NCBI RefSeq assembly: GCF_003268635.1
Contig: NZ_CP029639.1
Coordinates: forward strand, 4,041,501-4,105,500
Direction of reading: 5' to 3'
DNA length: 64,000 bases
Source: Paenibacillus sp. DCT19
GTDB taxonomy: Bacteria; Bacillota; Bacilli; Paenibacillales; Paenibacillaceae
Part shown: positions 38,935 to 49,128 of the stretch, in pieces
Position numbering within the stretch: position 1 is the stretch's first letter
Layout of the letters: every line of letters starts with the position of its first letter
Program-made: the position numbers and the translations under genes
Notes under the pieces: model-generated
The model's input: the letters and a program-made list of their open reading frames with translations, nothing else
The model's database searches: none
What the model was told of the DNA's origin: nothing

Positions 38935-39009
38935 TGCAATGTACGATCCCTTCCATTCCAGTCTATGTTACAGCATAGCAAAAAAAAGGACGTTTGAAAA
39001 TTAACTGAC

Positions 39010-39060
39010 AAAAAAAGGCGGTGCCTCCTCCGTAATTTCCTGAGGAAGAAACACCGTCTT
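39010..39060 (-). terminator. Terminator of the TPR gene at 39094
   Basis: On the minus strand GACGGTG...TTCCTC, loop, GAGGA...CACCGCC, then seven T. It separates the pan/TPR unit from dinG. Confidence 0.85.
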
Positions 39061-39093
39061 CACGCTGGGTACTCCATTTCGATTCAAATGCAG

Positions 39094-39726
39094 TTAACCA
39101 ATTCCGAATTGCAATTGTCCTTTATTTTGCCTGCAAGCTTCCATATTATACAGTGGTTCGGTCAACGTCGGGTCATGCTGAAGCGCCTGGGCAAACAATG
39201 AGCATGCTCCTTGTGGATTGGCAAGCTTGGCTTCAATACATCCAAGGGCATTACAGACCAGCCCCTTCAGACGCGGTGATCCCTTAAGTCGCAAGATTCG
39301 ATGTAAGTGTGCTAATGCCTCTGTGTTCTGTTCCAAATTGAGATGAGCAAGCGCCAGATAATAACGAGTCAATGCACTATCTGGATAGTCGGCTACAATT
39401 CGTGAAAATTGGATAATGGCTTGCGGGTACATTTGCAATTTGAAATAGCCTTGACCTCGGCTAAAGCACTCCAAATGAAGTTCAGGCAGTGCCGTAACGG
39501 CCTCCTGTTCCGGTTCAAGGGAAGCAGGTTTGACCAGCTCCTGTTCACGCACCTGACTCATTTTCTCTTCAAACATCAGCCACTCATCAATCATGCCGTC
39601 ACTCATCCGCTTGAGCAAGTTCCACTTTTGCAGCAATTCCTGTTTGTTCAGGCCTTCAGCCGAAGGGTAGCGCTTGATAATTTCATCTAACATGTCGTTC
39701 ATTTCTGCGAAAACATGCTGGAACAT
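39094..39726 (-). CDS. Tetratricopeptide-repeat protein
   Basis: 210 residues. An N-terminal helical segment (about 1-75) precedes three TPR units from about residue 88 on (CFSRGQGYFKLQMYPQAIIQ, ALTRYYLALAHLNLEQNTEA, LVCNALGCIEAKLANPQGAC). No signal peptide, so it is a cytoplasmic scaffold of unknown partner. It follows panD by about 90 bp in the same direction and has its own strong terminator. Confidence 0.8.
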   Translation of the reverse strand: MFQHVFAEMNDMLDEIIKRYPSAEGLNKQELLQKWNLLKRMSDGMIDEWLMFEEKMSQVREQELVKPASLEPEQEAVTALPELHLECFSRGQGYFKLQMYPQAIIQFSRIVADYPDSALTRYYLALAHLNLEQNTEALAHLHRILRLKGSPRLKGLVCNALGCIEAKLANPQGACSLFAQALQHDPTLTEPLYNMEACRQNKGQLQFGIG

Positions 39727-39819
39727 CGATGCATCCCCACCCTTGAAAAAATGAATTAGTGCAGTGACCTGTACTCATTTTTTGCTGGATGCACCGATTT
39801 CATTCCCCTTACCAGTCGA

Positions 39820-40203
39820 TTACATAATCGTTGCGTGGATCTCTTGCTTCGAGGTTTGAACAGGCTTATTATGCTCATCTACAAATACAACGGTTGGTTT
39901 GTGAGCATTAGCCTCCTCCTGAGACATCATCGCATATGAAATAATAATAACGTTATCACCAGGCTGAACCAATCGGGCAGCCGCTCCATTGAGACAGATC
40001 ACTCCGCTGCCACGCGGGCCAGGAATGACGTACGTTTCTAAGCGTGCTCCATTGTTATTATTTACAATTTGGACTTTTTCGTTTTCCATCAAGTCGGATG
40101 TTTCCATCAGATCCTCGTCAATGGTTATGCTACCCACATAATTCAAATTGGCTTCTGTGACGGTAGCGCGGTGAATTTTAGATTTCATCAATGTTCTAAA
40201 CAT
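39820..40203 (-). CDS. panD: Aspartate 1-decarboxylase precursor
   Basis: 127 residues. Makes beta-alanine for pantothenate. The self-cleavage site Gly24-Ser25 is visible in NYVGSITID, where the pyruvoyl cofactor forms from Ser25, and [10 protein letters not shown] is near the C-terminus. It overlaps panC by 8 bp as the last gene of panBCD. Length and order match B. subtilis. Confidence 0.97.
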   Translation of the reverse strand: MFRTLMKSKIHRATVTEANLNYVGSITIDEDLMETSDLMENEKVQIVNNNNGARLETYVIPGPRGSGVICLNGAAARLVQPGDNVIIISYAMMSQEEANAHKPTVVFVDEHNKPVQTSKQEIHATIM

Positions 40204-41091
40204 GAGACAGCACCTCCGATTTGTGCAATTTTATATTATCGATCAATCTTGTTTTGCCAAATTTAACAGCGAGGGCAATTAAAACATCCTCACGTCCATA
40301 TACTGTTTCATGATCAGCTAAAGGCTGTAAACTTGGAAAAGCTTGAATTTCGGCATAATCAATGACCGCCAGTGGTGATGCCTGAATTACCTTACGCAAC
40401 ATCACGCGAATGTCTGCTGCAGTTGCCGAAGGACTTGTATCTATAGTCTCCTGAGCTGATCGTAGTGCCTGAGACAGTACGAGTGCCTGCTCACGCTGTT
40501 CTGAGCTTAGATAGACATTCCTTGAGCTAAGAGCCAAACCGTCGCTTTCACGCACGATTGGGCAAGGTACGATCTCCACAGCCATGTTCAGATCATTGAC
40601 CATCTGCTGAATGACCGCCACCTGCTGCGCATCCTTCATGCCAAAAATGCACGCTGTGGTTGTACGATATTAAATAACTTGGATACCACTGTTGTGACCC
40701 CATCAAAGTGCCCTGGGCGGGAAGCTCCGCACAAACGATCTGTTAATTGCGAAACAGACACTGTTGTCTGTGTAGGTTCTGGATACATCTCGTTCACAGA
40801 GGGAATAAATACAATATCCACCCCTTGCAATCTTGCTGTCTCCACATCTCTAGCTTCATCACGAGGATAGCTGTCAAAGTCTTCATTTGGCCCGAACTGA
40901 ATTGGGTTCACAAAGATACTCAGTACGACGATATCGCTCTGTTCCTTCGCTGCTCGCATCAGGCTTGCATGTCCTTCATGGAGATAACCCATCGTAGGAA
41001 CAAAGCCAACTGCGGCTTCACCCTTACCCATGCTTTGACGTAATCTGCTAATTTCCTGTCTGACTTCCGTTATTGTGCGGATTACTTTCAT
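40196..41091 (-). pseudogene. panC: Pantothenate synthetase, one-base frameshift
   Basis: Joins pantoate and beta-alanine using ATP. Motifs are [20 protein letters not shown] near the N-terminus, [18 protein letters not shown], and [17 protein letters not shown] after the break. The frame is lost in the run of five T (plus-strand A at 40643-40647). Six T give [20 protein letters not shown] and a 298-residue protein. The start overlaps the panB stop (ATGA). The conserved order panB-panC-panD and the intact second half argue for a sequence error. Confidence 0.9.
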
Positions 41092-41963
41092 CCGTTGTTC
41101 GCCACCTTTTCTTTGCGATGTCCGTATAATTGGTCTAACACGCCATCTGCTGCTGTGAATACATGCTCTTGTGCTGGGAATGAACGGTCTTTGACTTCCT
41201 TCACGTAAGCACTGATGCTGTTACGAATCAATTCGCCCACATCCCCATAGGTTTTGACAAAACGTTTCGGTGTATAAGGTGAAGCGTATTGCACCACATC
41301 ATGGAATACCAACACTTGACCATCACAGCCACGACCCGCTCCAATTCCAATTGTAGGAATAGATAGTTCTTCCGAGATCGCTCTTGCCACTTCTTCCGTC
41401 ACCAATTCCAAAACAATTCCAAACGCACCAGCGGCTTCAAGCGCTTTAGCTTCATCCATCAAACGTTTCGCATCAGCCGCATCCTTGCCCTGAATACGAT
41501 AACCACCGATCTGATTAACCGATTGAGGGGTCAGACCGATATGCCCGAGAACAGGCACCCCTGCTTGGACTACCGCTTTTACGGTATCAGCGATCTCGAT
41601 TCCGCCCTCCATTTTGACAGCATGCGCATGCCCTTCCTGCATCAAGCGACGTACACCCTTAAGGGTCTCATCAGTGCTGCCGTGGTACGTCATAAAAGGC
41701 ATATCTGCAACGATAAAGGTATTCTCTGCCCCGCGAACAACAGAGCGTGTGTGATACACCATATCGTCAATCGTTACAGGGAGTGTTGAGTTATATCCGA
41801 GCACGACATTACCCAGTGAATCGCCAACCAGAATAAGGTCAATGCCTGCTTCCTCGGCAAGTTGTGCGGTTGGATAATCGTAAGCTGTAATCATACTCAG
41901 CGGAACGCCATCCTGCTTATATTTTTTCATTTTCACAATATTCAATGCTTGTTTGTTTGCCAT
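41088..41963 (-). CDS. panB: 3-methyl-2-oxobutanoate hydroxymethyltransferase
   Basis: A 291-residue TIM-barrel enzyme transferring a hydroxymethyl group from methylene-tetrahydrofolate to ketoisovalerate, the first pantothenate step. Family blocks include [32 protein letters not shown] (metal Asp), and [23 protein letters not shown] lies before the ATG. It is the first gene of panBCD. The ~40 bp between its start and the birA terminator leave little room for a promoter. Confidence 0.97.
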   Translation of the reverse strand: MANKQALNIVKMKKYKQDGVPLSMITAYDYPTAQLAEEAGIDLILVGDSLGNVVLGYNSTLPVTIDDMVYHTRSVVRGAENTFIVADMPFMTYHGSTDETLKGVRRLMQEGHAHAVKMEGGIEIADTVKAVVQAGVPVLGHIGLTPQSVNQIGGYRIQGKDAADAKRLMDEAKALEAAGAFGIVLELVTEEVARAISEELSIPTIGIGAGRGCDGQVLVFHDVVQYASPYTPKRFVKTYGDVGELIRNSISAYVKEVKDRSFPAQEHVFTAADGVLDQLYGHRKEKVANNG

Positions 41964-42003
41964 TTGGTCATGGCTCCTTTCCCCTTTTCAATGTAAACAC
42001 AAC

Positions 42004-42034
42004 AAAAAAACCTTTTAGTTTTCCACTAAAAAGT
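42004..42034 (-). terminator. Terminator of birA
   Basis: On the minus strand CTTTTTAGT, loop GGAA, AACTAAAAGG, then seven T. It lies inside the 376-bp gap between birA and panB. Confidence 0.7.
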
Positions 42035-42039
42035 CCCGA

Positions 42040-42192
42040 AAAGTCAAAAAAGAGTCACTTGCGATCGTCCCTTCTGTCTCGGTCCTCTTCGGCTCAGAGC
42101 AGAATCCAACATCTCACTTCAACATCAATCATTTGCTGGTTACCGTTCAAAATCACGTATTCAAACACGAATGATTTGAACAACCTCTAATA
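42040..42192. repeat. Diverged dispersed repeat (copy E) between birA and panB
   Basis: The right end GATTTGAACAACCTCTAATA (42171-42190) matches the element end seen in copy A. Internally the reverse strand has GGACCGAGACAGAAGGGACG, comparable to ACCGAGAAGATGGGATGAAG of copy A. The rest of the 41964-42339 gap holds the birA terminator and otherwise nothing recognised. Confidence 0.5.
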
Positions 42193-42339
42193 CTGTTCGA
42201 CTCAAGCCAATAAGGCATACTGTTGTGCGGAGTGCAATTCGGTCTACATTAGCCGATATCGCCTCACACACAGTATACCAAAGTTCGGCTTAAACTTCAC
42301 GTCTTATGTTCATTTTAATGTTGGAAATTCGACAATTCT

Positions 42340-43317
42340 CTAGTTCGTTAACGAAATTTCGCCAGAGAATACTGTCATTCGTTCCCCATCCTTCTTCTGT
42401 ACAATGAGTGCACCTGAGGAGTCAATTCCCATGGCCATCCCTTCAACAACGCCCTGAGCGTTAGATACCTCGATATCACGATGAAGCGAGACCGATAACG
42501 CTTCCCACAAAGCAGCAATTACATTAAAGCCTTGCTTTTGATACATACCATATAATTGCTCTAGCTCTGTTAAAATGGCTGCTGTAAGCAAAGTTCGGTC
42601 AACGGATTTGCCTGTTTCTATTTGGAGAGATGTTGCTATTGCAGACAGTTCTTCTGGGTAATCTTGTTTGTCAAAATTAACGTCTACTCCGATTCCTGCA
42701 ATACAATATCTCAGTTCATGATCTTCTAAAGCTGACTCCATTAGAATTCCACATACTTTACGTCCATTAACCAGTACATCATTCGGCCATTTAATTCCAG
42801 CGTCCACACCTGTAAACGAACGAATAGCACGACAAACGGCAAGCCCTGTTAACAATGTTAGTTGCGGTGTATTACGAAGAGGCTGCTGGGGACGAAGCAG
42901 GATGCTCATCCATATGCCCTTACCTGGAGGTGAATACCAGCTACGACCATAACGACCTCGTCCACTGGTTTGTTCCTCGGCAAGTACAACAGCCCCCTCG
43001 CTGACACCTTCATCTGCGAGCTGTTGCACATCTGCCTGGGTAGAGGACGTCGACTGCAGAATGACAGCCTTACGTCCAAACACCTTCGTTTGCAGCGCCA
43101 ACTGAAGCCCTGCTTCGTCGATACCATCGGGCTTCGTAAGAAGCCGATATCCTTTTCGAGAGACAGCTTCAAACTCATAGCCAAGATCACGTAGCTTATT
43201 CACATGCTTCCACACGGCCGTTCTGCTGATAAGTAGATGTTTGCTAATCTCTTCGCCAGATACAAACTGTCCATCCGCCTTCAGTAACATATGTAGCAGT
43301 TCTTCATGCTTGGTCAA
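42340..43317 (-). CDS. birA: Biotin-protein ligase / biotin operon repressor
   Basis: 325 residues. An N-terminal winged helix (about 1-65, VSGEEISKHLLISRTAVWKH) supports DNA binding. The central ligase domain has the biotinyl-AMP loop SGRGRYGRSWYSPPGKGIWM and KWPNDVLVNGRKVCGIL, and the C-terminal SH3-like domain ends VQKKDGERMTVFSGEI. It biotinylates acetyl-CoA or pyruvate carboxylase carriers and can repress biotin genes. It overlaps cca by 14 bp. No biotin operon is in the window. Confidence 0.96.
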   Translation of the reverse strand: MTKHEELLHMLLKADGQFVSGEEISKHLLISRTAVWKHVNKLRDLGYEFEAVSRKGYRLLTKPDGIDEAGLQLALQTKVFGRKAVILQSTSSTQADVQQLADEGVSEGAVVLAEEQTSGRGRYGRSWYSPPGKGIWMSILLRPQQPLRNTPQLTLLTGLAVCRAIRSFTGVDAGIKWPNDVLVNGRKVCGILMESALEDHELRYCIAGIGVDVNFDKQDYPEELSAIATSLQIETGKSVDRTLLTAAILTELEQLYGMYQKQGFNVIAALWEALSVSLHRDIEVSNAQGVVEGMAMGIDSSGALIVQKKDGERMTVFSGEISLTN

Positions 43318-44602
43318 TGGCTCCCACCCGCTTCACTTCTGCACTCAGCGCTTCAGACTGATTTGCAATATTTCCAATCGCAGTTTCTCTCAGCAAATGT
43401 TTCATCAACTGTCCTAACCAAGGCCCACCTTTACGTCCCAGTAAACCTAGAATTGCCTCGCCAGTAATATCCAAATCCTTAATTTCCTGTACCTGCATCG
43501 ACTGGCTCCACGCTAAAGCGTGGGCTTGTATATAATTGAATTGATCTTCCATTGCCATAGGTAGTTCTCTCCAAGCCGGTGGAAGAATGGTTTGAATGGT
43601 CAGCCAATCTTGCGTCGCACGGCTACCACATACCAGTACCGTTTGTATCCACTCCGCTCGTAGCGCCTCTACAGATTTATTCTCCTGCACAAGGCTCCTG
43701 TTCATTGCTTCTACTTGGAGAACTCCAGTCATTCGGATACGTTCGTCGTTAGAGAATGTCCATTGACGCAACAGTGCATCCGCCTCATCCTTCGAATAGT
43801 TCCCTGCCAGCAGAAGTAATGCCCACCGGAGTAAGACATGCTCACCGTTGAGCTCTTCGAGTTTCAACAGGAGTGTTCTGTTAAACCGGTTGGCATCGAC
43901 AGGGGCTTTGACTTTTTCCAAGATCCGACTGCGAAGCAGAAGCTCCATACCTGTTAGGGGATGTGATCCTGCCATCATTTTGACCATCTCGGTACGCACT
44001 CGTTCCATTGCGATATGTTTCAAGAGATCTCTCTGAAGAAGAAGCCCCTTCCACGTATTATAAGCGATGCTGAAGTCGAAAACTGATGAAAAACGCACAC
44101 ACCGAAGGATTCGCAGTGCATCTTCACCAAATCGCGCCTTGGCTTCTCCCACACATCGAACTCGCCCCTCCTGAATGTCACCTTGACCTCCAAAAGGATC
44201 AACGATATGTCCGGCTGAGTCCATTGCAAGAGCATTCATGGTGAAATCGCGACGCTGCAAGTCCTCCTTGATATCCTTCACAAAGTGTACGGCTGAGGGT
44301 CTTCGATTATCTTTATATTCCGATTCTGTACGGAATGTAGTCACTTCGAAATAATAGCCACCAGAGCGAACGGTCACCGTGCCATGCTGAAGACCAGTTG
44401 GAATACAGTCTTCGAACAATTGCATCACTTGCTCAGGGGAAGCCGAAGACGTGATATCCATATCATCCACTCTTCGTCCTAGGAGCTCATCACGTACACA
44501 ACCTCCCACCCAATAGGCTTCATAACCACGCTCGTTCAACGTGCGAATCACACGTTCACTTTGTCGTGCCATCTCTTGATCCACCTGTAGCCATTGAACC
44601 AC
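43304..44602 (-). CDS. cca: CCA-adding tRNA nucleotidyltransferase
   Basis: About 432 residues. The N-terminal polymerase-beta-like domain carries YWVGGCVRDELLGRRVDDMD (metal Asp pair) and RRDFTMNALAMDSAGHIVDP. The RNA- and ATP-recognition helices follow (ARFGEDALRILRCVRFSSVF), as does a body/tail domain. It repairs and adds CCA ends on tRNA. I choose the GTG at 44602 (VQWLQVDQEM) because GAGGTG lies six bases upstream. The ATG at 44647 lacks a ribosome site. Confidence 0.94.
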   Translation of the reverse strand: MVQWLQVDQEMARQSERVIRTLNERGYEAYWVGGCVRDELLGRRVDDMDITSSASPEQVMQLFEDCIPTGLQHGTVTVRSGGYYFEVTTFRTESEYKDNRRPSAVHFVKDIKEDLQRRDFTMNALAMDSAGHIVDPFGGQGDIQEGRVRCVGEAKARFGEDALRILRCVRFSSVFDFSIAYNTWKGLLLQRDLLKHIAMERVRTEMVKMMAGSHPLTGMELLLRSRILEKVKAPVDANRFNRTLLLKLEELNGEHVLLRWALLLLAGNYSKDEADALLRQWTFSNDERIRMTGVLQVEAMNRSLVQENKSVEALRAEWIQTVLVCGSRATQDWLTIQTILPPAWRELPMAMEDQFNYIQAHALAWSQSMQVQEIKDLDITGEAILGLLGRKGGPWLGQLMKHLLRETAIGNIANQSEALSAEVKRVGAIDQA

Positions 44603-44672
44603 TTTACTCACCTCATTACTGTCCTGCACTTCGCTAAGCACCTTCACATGCTCTTACGAGGTCAGGATTGTA

Positions 44673-45833
44673 TCATCCACATACCGGCTTGAGACTTGGG
44701 ACTTCACGTCCCAGCACGCGGTAATAAATTTCTTCATATTCATGACGAATCGCATCATTGCAGAAATCATGATGTGCCCGATGTAAACAAGCTTCTCTGA
44801 ATTCAGCAGCCAGACGATCGTCGGTTAACAAACGAATTGCATTCTCCGCCATGGACTGGGTATCTCCGATTGGAGATAAAAATCCTGTTTTGCCATGTAA
44901 CACCAGCTCAGGAATACCGCCAGCCTGTGAACCAATCGTTGGAACACCACAAGCCATTGCTTCAAGGGCAACAAGGCCAAAGCTTTCCTTCTCCGATGGT
45001 AGCATCAGAACATCAGCCATGGAGATTACTTGTGCGATATCATCCTGTTTACCCAGAAAATGCACACGATCACTCAAGCCCATTTCATTGATCTTCCATT
45101 GAATTTTGGGCAGATCCGGTCCTTCACCCACAAACAATAGTCTAGCAGAAACCTGCTCCTGCACCTGCCGAAATACCTCTACCACATCCTGCGTTCTCTT
45201 CACTGGTCGGAAGTTGGAAATGTGCATTAATATTTTTTCATCCGGTGCTGCAAAATCTCGGCGTAAGCTGGCCGCATCACGTGGATAATAAATTCGTTTA
45301 TCTATAAAATTATAAGTGAGGTCGATTGGACGTTGAATATCCAACAATTCCACCGTTTCACGAATCAAATCACGTGATACAGCAGTTACTGCATCACTTT
45401 CATTAATCGCCAGACGGATGAGATCCTTCAATGATTCATCCTGTGCAAGCACTGTGATATCTGTACCATGAAGCGTTGTGACTACTTTCAGATCATCCCC
45501 TACCATCTGCTTAGCCAAGAAAGCACATACTGCATGTGGAACGGCATAATGTACATGAAGTAGATCAAGTTGCTGCGCCTTGGCTACTTGTGCCATCTTA
45601 GTTGCTAAGGACAGATCATAAGGCGGATAACGGAACACATAATAGTCGTTAACCTCTACCTCATGATAAAAAATATTTTTCTGAAACGTACCCAACCTAA
45701 ACGGGATACTGTTGGCAATAAAATGAACCTGATGCCCCTGTTCAGCAAGCAATTTGCCTAGCTCCGTTGCGACAACGCCAGATCCTCCTAGGGACGGATA
45801 ACAGGTGATGCCAATCTTTAATTTTTGATCCAT
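44673..45833 (-). CDS. bshA: N-acetyl-alpha-D-glucosaminyl L-malate synthase (bacillithiol step 1)
   Basis: A 386-residue GT4-fold glycosyltransferase linking GlcNAc from UDP-GlcNAc to L-malate. The N-terminal fold starts KIGITCYPSLGGSGVVATEL. The catalytic and nucleotide-binding part has LMHISNFRPVKRTQDVVEVF and the E-x7-E segment SEKESFGLVALEAMACGVP. It sits between bshB1 and cca as in Bacillus. Bacillithiol is the low-molecular-weight thiol of these bacteria. Confidence 0.97.
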   Translation of the reverse strand: MDQKLKIGITCYPSLGGSGVVATELGKLLAEQGHQVHFIANSIPFRLGTFQKNIFYHEVEVNDYYVFRYPPYDLSLATKMAQVAKAQQLDLLHVHYAVPHAVCAFLAKQMVGDDLKVVTTLHGTDITVLAQDESLKDLIRLAINESDAVTAVSRDLIRETVELLDIQRPIDLTYNFIDKRIYYPRDAASLRRDFAAPDEKILMHISNFRPVKRTQDVVEVFRQVQEQVSARLLFVGEGPDLPKIQWKINEMGLSDRVHFLGKQDDIAQVISMADVLMLPSEKESFGLVALEAMACGVPTIGSQAGGIPELVLHGKTGFLSPIGDTQSMAENAIRLLTDDRLAAEFREACLHRAHHDFCNDAIRHEYEEIYYRVLGREVPSLKPVCG

Positions 45834-45933
45834 CCAATGGACGCTCCTTTGATCTCCCGCACATGCAGGTTAATGTAATGCAACGGAAAACGAATCATCA
45901 TTCATCATCTATGATAAGAAGGTTCACCGTCTT

Positions 45934-46632
45934 TTATTGATCTGCTGAACCAAACTGACGAACGACATAAGGTGTTAAAGTGGCGAAACCTTCAGCAAAA
46001 GGGATGAGACTACGCTGCCCTAACAAGGAATCCCTAGCTCTTACTCGCTCTATGTAACCCTGATTCAGTGGAGTGGAAACGGTGCCTACCCCCATCTCAA
46101 ACTGTGAACGATAACACAGTAATGAATTTTCCTTTTGTTCATAGTGTTCCGAAATATCCACAATCAAATCCGCTCGGCCAATATCGTTAATAAAGTAAAA
46201 ATAACATTCCTTCACTTGCACAGCTGGCAATTCTGGCATGTAATTTCGTAGCTTTGCATTAAATACAGCTTCCTGCACAATTTTGCTACACATCACATGA
46301 TCCGGATGGCGATCCTCCCAATATGGAGCAAATACCACACGAGGGGCGTGACGACGAATCTCAGCCGTTACCGCTTGAATGTGCTCTGGCGTGATGTACA
46401 AGCCCCGATCGGGCAGTCCCAGATTCGACCGACACGAAAGACCGAGGACGCGGGAGGCTTCCTCCGCTTCCTCGGCTCTGCGCTCCACCGTACCATTCGA
46501 TGACATCTCAGCTCGGGTTAAATCACACACGCCAACCTTTATTCCGGCTGCCGTGTGTTTGGCAATGGTTCCGCCCATACCAATTTCCGCATCATCCGCG
46601 TGAGCACCGAAAATGAGTATATCTAAACTCAT
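45934..46632 (-). CDS. bshB1: Bacillithiol biosynthesis deacetylase
   Basis: A 232-residue LmbE/PIG-L zinc deacetylase that removes acetyl from GlcNAc-malate. Zinc-binding [12 protein letters not shown] at the N-terminus and [11 protein letters not shown] near residue 110 are visible. Its start overlaps the mgsA stop (ATGA) and bshA follows 100 bp later, giving two of the three bacillithiol steps. bshC is not in the window. Confidence 0.96.
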   Translation of the reverse strand: MSLDILIFGAHADDAEIGMGGTIAKHTAAGIKVGVCDLTRAEMSSNGTVERRAEEAEEASRVLGLSCRSNLGLPDRGLYITPEHIQAVTAEIRRHAPRVVFAPYWEDRHPDHVMCSKIVQEAVFNAKLRNYMPELPAVQVKECYFYFINDIGRADLIVDISEHYEQKENSLLCYRSQFEMGVGTVSTPLNQGYIERVRARDSLLGQRSLIPFAEGFATLTPYVVRQFGSADQ

Positions 46633-47069
46633 TGTGTATCACCCGGTTCAATGCCAGCCTCTGGTTTATATTTGTGAACAAGCTCTCTCCATGCAAAATC
46701 ACCACGATCCAATGCTTTCACAAGAATCTCGGCTGTTGCAATGTTGGTTGCGAGAGGAATGCCCTGAACATCACATAAACGAAGAAGTGCGTTAATATCC
46801 GGTTCGTGTGGCTGAGCCATCAATGGGTCACGCAAGAAAATAATAAGATCCATCTCATTCTGCGCAACCAGCGCACCAATCTGTTGATCTCCGCCAAGCG
46901 GGCCGGATTCAAATCGGTGAATCTGTAGAGATGTTCCTTCCATTATACGAAGACCTGTCGTTCCGGTGGAGTACAGTTGGTGGTCAGTAAATACAGGTTC
47001 ATAAGCTGTCACGAAGTTGACCATTTCTTCTTTTTTGCGATCATGGGCAATAAATGCAATTTTTAACAT
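46629..47069 (-). CDS. mgsA: Methylglyoxal synthase
   Basis: 146 residues. Converts dihydroxyacetone phosphate to methylglyoxal. Signatures are [28 protein letters not shown] and the phosphate site [15 protein letters not shown]. The usual catalytic Asp lies in [16 protein letters not shown]. The gene lies between dapB and bshB1 as in B. subtilis. Co-location with bacillithiol genes makes sense because bacillithiol supports methylglyoxal detoxification. Confidence 0.97.
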   Translation of the reverse strand: MLKIAFIAHDRKKEEMVNFVTAYEPVFTDHQLYSTGTTGLRIMEGTSLQIHRFESGPLGGDQQIGALVAQNEMDLIIFLRDPLMAQPHEPDINALLRLCDVQGIPLATNIATAEILVKALDRGDFAWRELVHKYKPEAGIEPGDTQ

Positions 47070-47085
47070 GACAATCTCCTTTTGG

Positions 47086-47123
47086 GTTCAGGTTCAAAAC
47101 GTCCGGGTTTTGAACAGCCTCTT
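47086..47123. repeat. Short palindromic copy of the dispersed repeat (copy C)
   Basis: GTTCAAAAC-GTCCGG-GTTTTGAAC at 47092-47115, followed by AGCCTCTTTTA. It looks like the two ends of copy A joined with the interior missing. It lies between dapB and mgsA inside an operon, so it would form a hairpin in the mRNA. Confidence 0.6.
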
Positions 47124-47927
47124 TTAGTCGATAAAGTTATCGAAACCGTAGATGAGTCCTGTATATTCCATAACTTTTTGGATACCAATTTTAACACCTG
47201 GCATGTAACCTGCACGTTCGTAGGAATCATGACGAATTTTGAGCGTTTGGCCAAAATCACCAAATACAACTTCCTGTTGTGCAAATACTCCCGGTAGGCG
47301 AACGCTATGAATGCGGAAACCATTATAATATCCACCACGTGATCCTTCAATTAGCTCTTCTTCATTCGGGTTACCTTGACGAAGCTCCTCACGGTTCGCA
47401 GCAATCAGCTCAGCTGTTTTAATGGCTGTTCCTGAAGGCGCATCCAGCTTCTGATCCCCATGGTACTCAATGATCTCCACGTTAGGCATATGTTTGGCCG
47501 CTTGTGCCGCAAATCTCATCATTAATATAGCGCCAATAGAGAAGTTAGGAGCAATCAAACCTCCGATGCCTTTGTCCTGACACTGCTTGTCCAGTTGCTC
47601 AATTTGTTCGGTTGTAAACCCTGTAACGCCCATAACGGGTCTTACGCCATAACGGATTGCTATTTCAGTATGTTTAAACGCATATTGTGGGATCGTAAAA
47701 TCCACCATAACCTGCGGTTTAGTCTCAGCAAAAGCCATTTCGATATCGTCAGTGACCAATACGCCACATTCTGGAAGACCGACGAGTGTTCCGGCGTCTG
47801 TGCCGGCGCCGGAACGGTTAACTGCTGCTGCCAATTCTAATTCAGGATCTTGAAGCACCAATTTCACCACTTCTCGGCCCATCCGGCCAGCCGCTCCAAT
47901 TACGGCAACTCTAATTTTTTCGCTCAT
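47124..47927 (-). CDS. dapB: 4-hydroxy-tetrahydrodipicolinate reductase
   Basis: A 267-residue NAD(P)H-dependent reductase of the lysine/diaminopimelate pathway. The Rossmann motif is VAVIGAAGRMGREVVKLV. The catalytic segment EIIEYHGDQKLDAPSGTAIK (His and Lys) and the C-terminal IRHDSYERAGYMPGVKIGIQ are standard. AGGAGA precedes the ATG. It lies in the mazG-TPR-dapB-mgsA-bshB1 run. Confidence 0.97.
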   Translation of the reverse strand: MSEKIRVAVIGAAGRMGREVVKLVLQDPELELAAAVNRSGAGTDAGTLVGLPECGVLVTDDIEMAFAETKPQVMVDFTIPQYAFKHTEIAIRYGVRPVMGVTGFTTEQIEQLDKQCQDKGIGGLIAPNFSIGAILMMRFAAQAAKHMPNVEIIEYHGDQKLDAPSGTAIKTAELIAANREELRQGNPNEEELIEGSRGGYYNGFRIHSVRLPGVFAQQEVVFGDFGQTLKIRHDSYERAGYMPGVKIGIQKVMEYTGLIYGFDNFID

Positions 47928-48004
47928 CTTGGCTGCATCTCCTCGCTATGTTTGATCAGTAGTCCGAATCCATTCTATGTTAATGTCGCCATTCGAATGG
48001 ATTC

Positions 48005-48529
48005 TTATTGAATAGAATTCATACGCTGTTTGATTTGGTCGAGCAATAGATGCAGTTGGCCATTCTGTGGATCCAGAGACAAAGCATCACGTACAGCCTT
48101 CATTGCAAGGTCGAACTCGTTCAGATCGCTGTATGCAAGAGCTAGCATCACATGTGCCTCCACAGATAAGGGGTCAAGCTTAACGGCTTGCTTAAGCAGC
48201 CTAGCAGCTTGCACATATCGTTCATGTGTCCCACTTCCTGCCTGTTCTAACAAGCCCTTGGCTTGAATGCTCAGTTCCTTCGCTTCAAGCGTCTGCAAAT
48301 GCAGGCTGTACTCCTCCGTGTCCTGAGACAACTCCACAGCCTTGCGAGCATATTGCAATGCAGGACTGAGGTGTTGACTGCGGGCATGCGTGATGGAACA
48401 GCGATAATAGAGCTCCGCATGTTCCGGGTGAGCGTGAATGGCTGATTCGAACCACCGAATCGCCTGCTCAAAATCATTTTGCAAAATACAGCGATAAGCT
48501 TGCTGCATGTAATCTTCCGGCTTCATCAT
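48005..48529 (-). CDS. Tetratricopeptide-repeat protein
   Basis: 174 residues, almost entirely TPR helices: YRCILQNDFEQAIRWFESAI, ELYYRCSITHARSQHLSPAL, VQAARLLKQAVKLDPLSVEA and HVMLALAYSDLNEFDLAMKA. Cytoplasmic scaffold of unknown partner. It lies between the MazG-like gene and dapB. B. subtilis has no gene at this spot, so it is a lineage-specific insertion in the conserved operon. Confidence 0.82.
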   Translation of the reverse strand: MMKPEDYMQQAYRCILQNDFEQAIRWFESAIHAHPEHAELYYRCSITHARSQHLSPALQYARKAVELSQDTEEYSLHLQTLEAKELSIQAKGLLEQAGSGTHERYVQAARLLKQAVKLDPLSVEAHVMLALAYSDLNEFDLAMKAVRDALSLDPQNGQLHLLLDQIKQRMNSIQ

Positions 48530-48580
48530 CCAAGCTGTCCCTCCCCAATCGGGTGATGGTACAGCATATGTAATCTACGC

Positions 48581-48909
48581 CTAATCGGTGTTTTTTGGAG
48601 TCCACCGATTAGCATCGCGTGTATTAAATTTATGCATGACTTTATCGTGTGCCTGCGCCAGGTCAATACCGAGCGAATTGGCAAAACAAATCGTGATAAA
48701 TAAAATATCTCCAAGTTCCAGTTCAATCGAGTTATCTGCTTCAGAAGCCTTCTTCGGCTTCTCACCAAACTCATGGTTCACTTCCCGCGCAAGCTCCCTA
48801 CTTCTTCTGACATGCGAGCCAGCATGGCGAGTGGACTGAAGTATCCCTCTTTGAACTGTGAGATATAGAGATCAACCTCACGCTGCATTTCTGCGATGCT
48901 TTTCTCCAT
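48581..48909 (-). pseudogene. MazG-like nucleotide pyrophosphohydrolase (YpjD type), one-base frameshift
   Basis: With one G added to the three-G run at 48796-48798 a 109-residue protein appears: KSIAEMQREVDLYISQFKEG, then MSEEVGELAREVNHEFGEKP and ELELGDILFITICFANSLGID. The EExxE and ExxD metal-binding patterns of all-alpha NTP pyrophosphatases are then complete. As written it stops after about 43 residues. In B. subtilis ypjD holds this exact position before dapB. Likely house-cleaning of abnormal nucleotides. Confidence 0.8.
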
Positions 48910-49051
48910 GAGAACGGATTCTCCTTTTGAAATAATGTCGTATTTGTTCATAATAATATCAGTTATTTAGATACACTTCCACAATATAAACCACAAATCA
49001 TTTTTAAAGAATCTACAAAAAGGTATACTAAGATGGGAATGATTGCATTAA

Positions 49052-49096
49052 GTGCGTGTTCAAAAAGGAAAGCTGACTTTTTGATCAACCTCTTTA
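49052..49096. repeat. Deletion derivative of the dispersed repeat (copy B)
   Basis: GTGCGTGTTCAAAAAG, nine bases, CTTTTTGATCAACCTCTTT. Both ends are nearly identical to copy A, but the ~150-bp interior is absent. It lies about 35 bp before the YitT-family start, in its 5' leader. Confidence 0.7.
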
Positions 49097-49128
49097 ACAT
49101 TCTAAATTTACATACGGTGAGGGATCTT

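Noticed and set aside
49033..49128. N-terminal extension of the YitT-family protein
   Set aside because: It would translate the dispersed repeat copy. The ATG at 49129 has a better ribosome site and matches family length.
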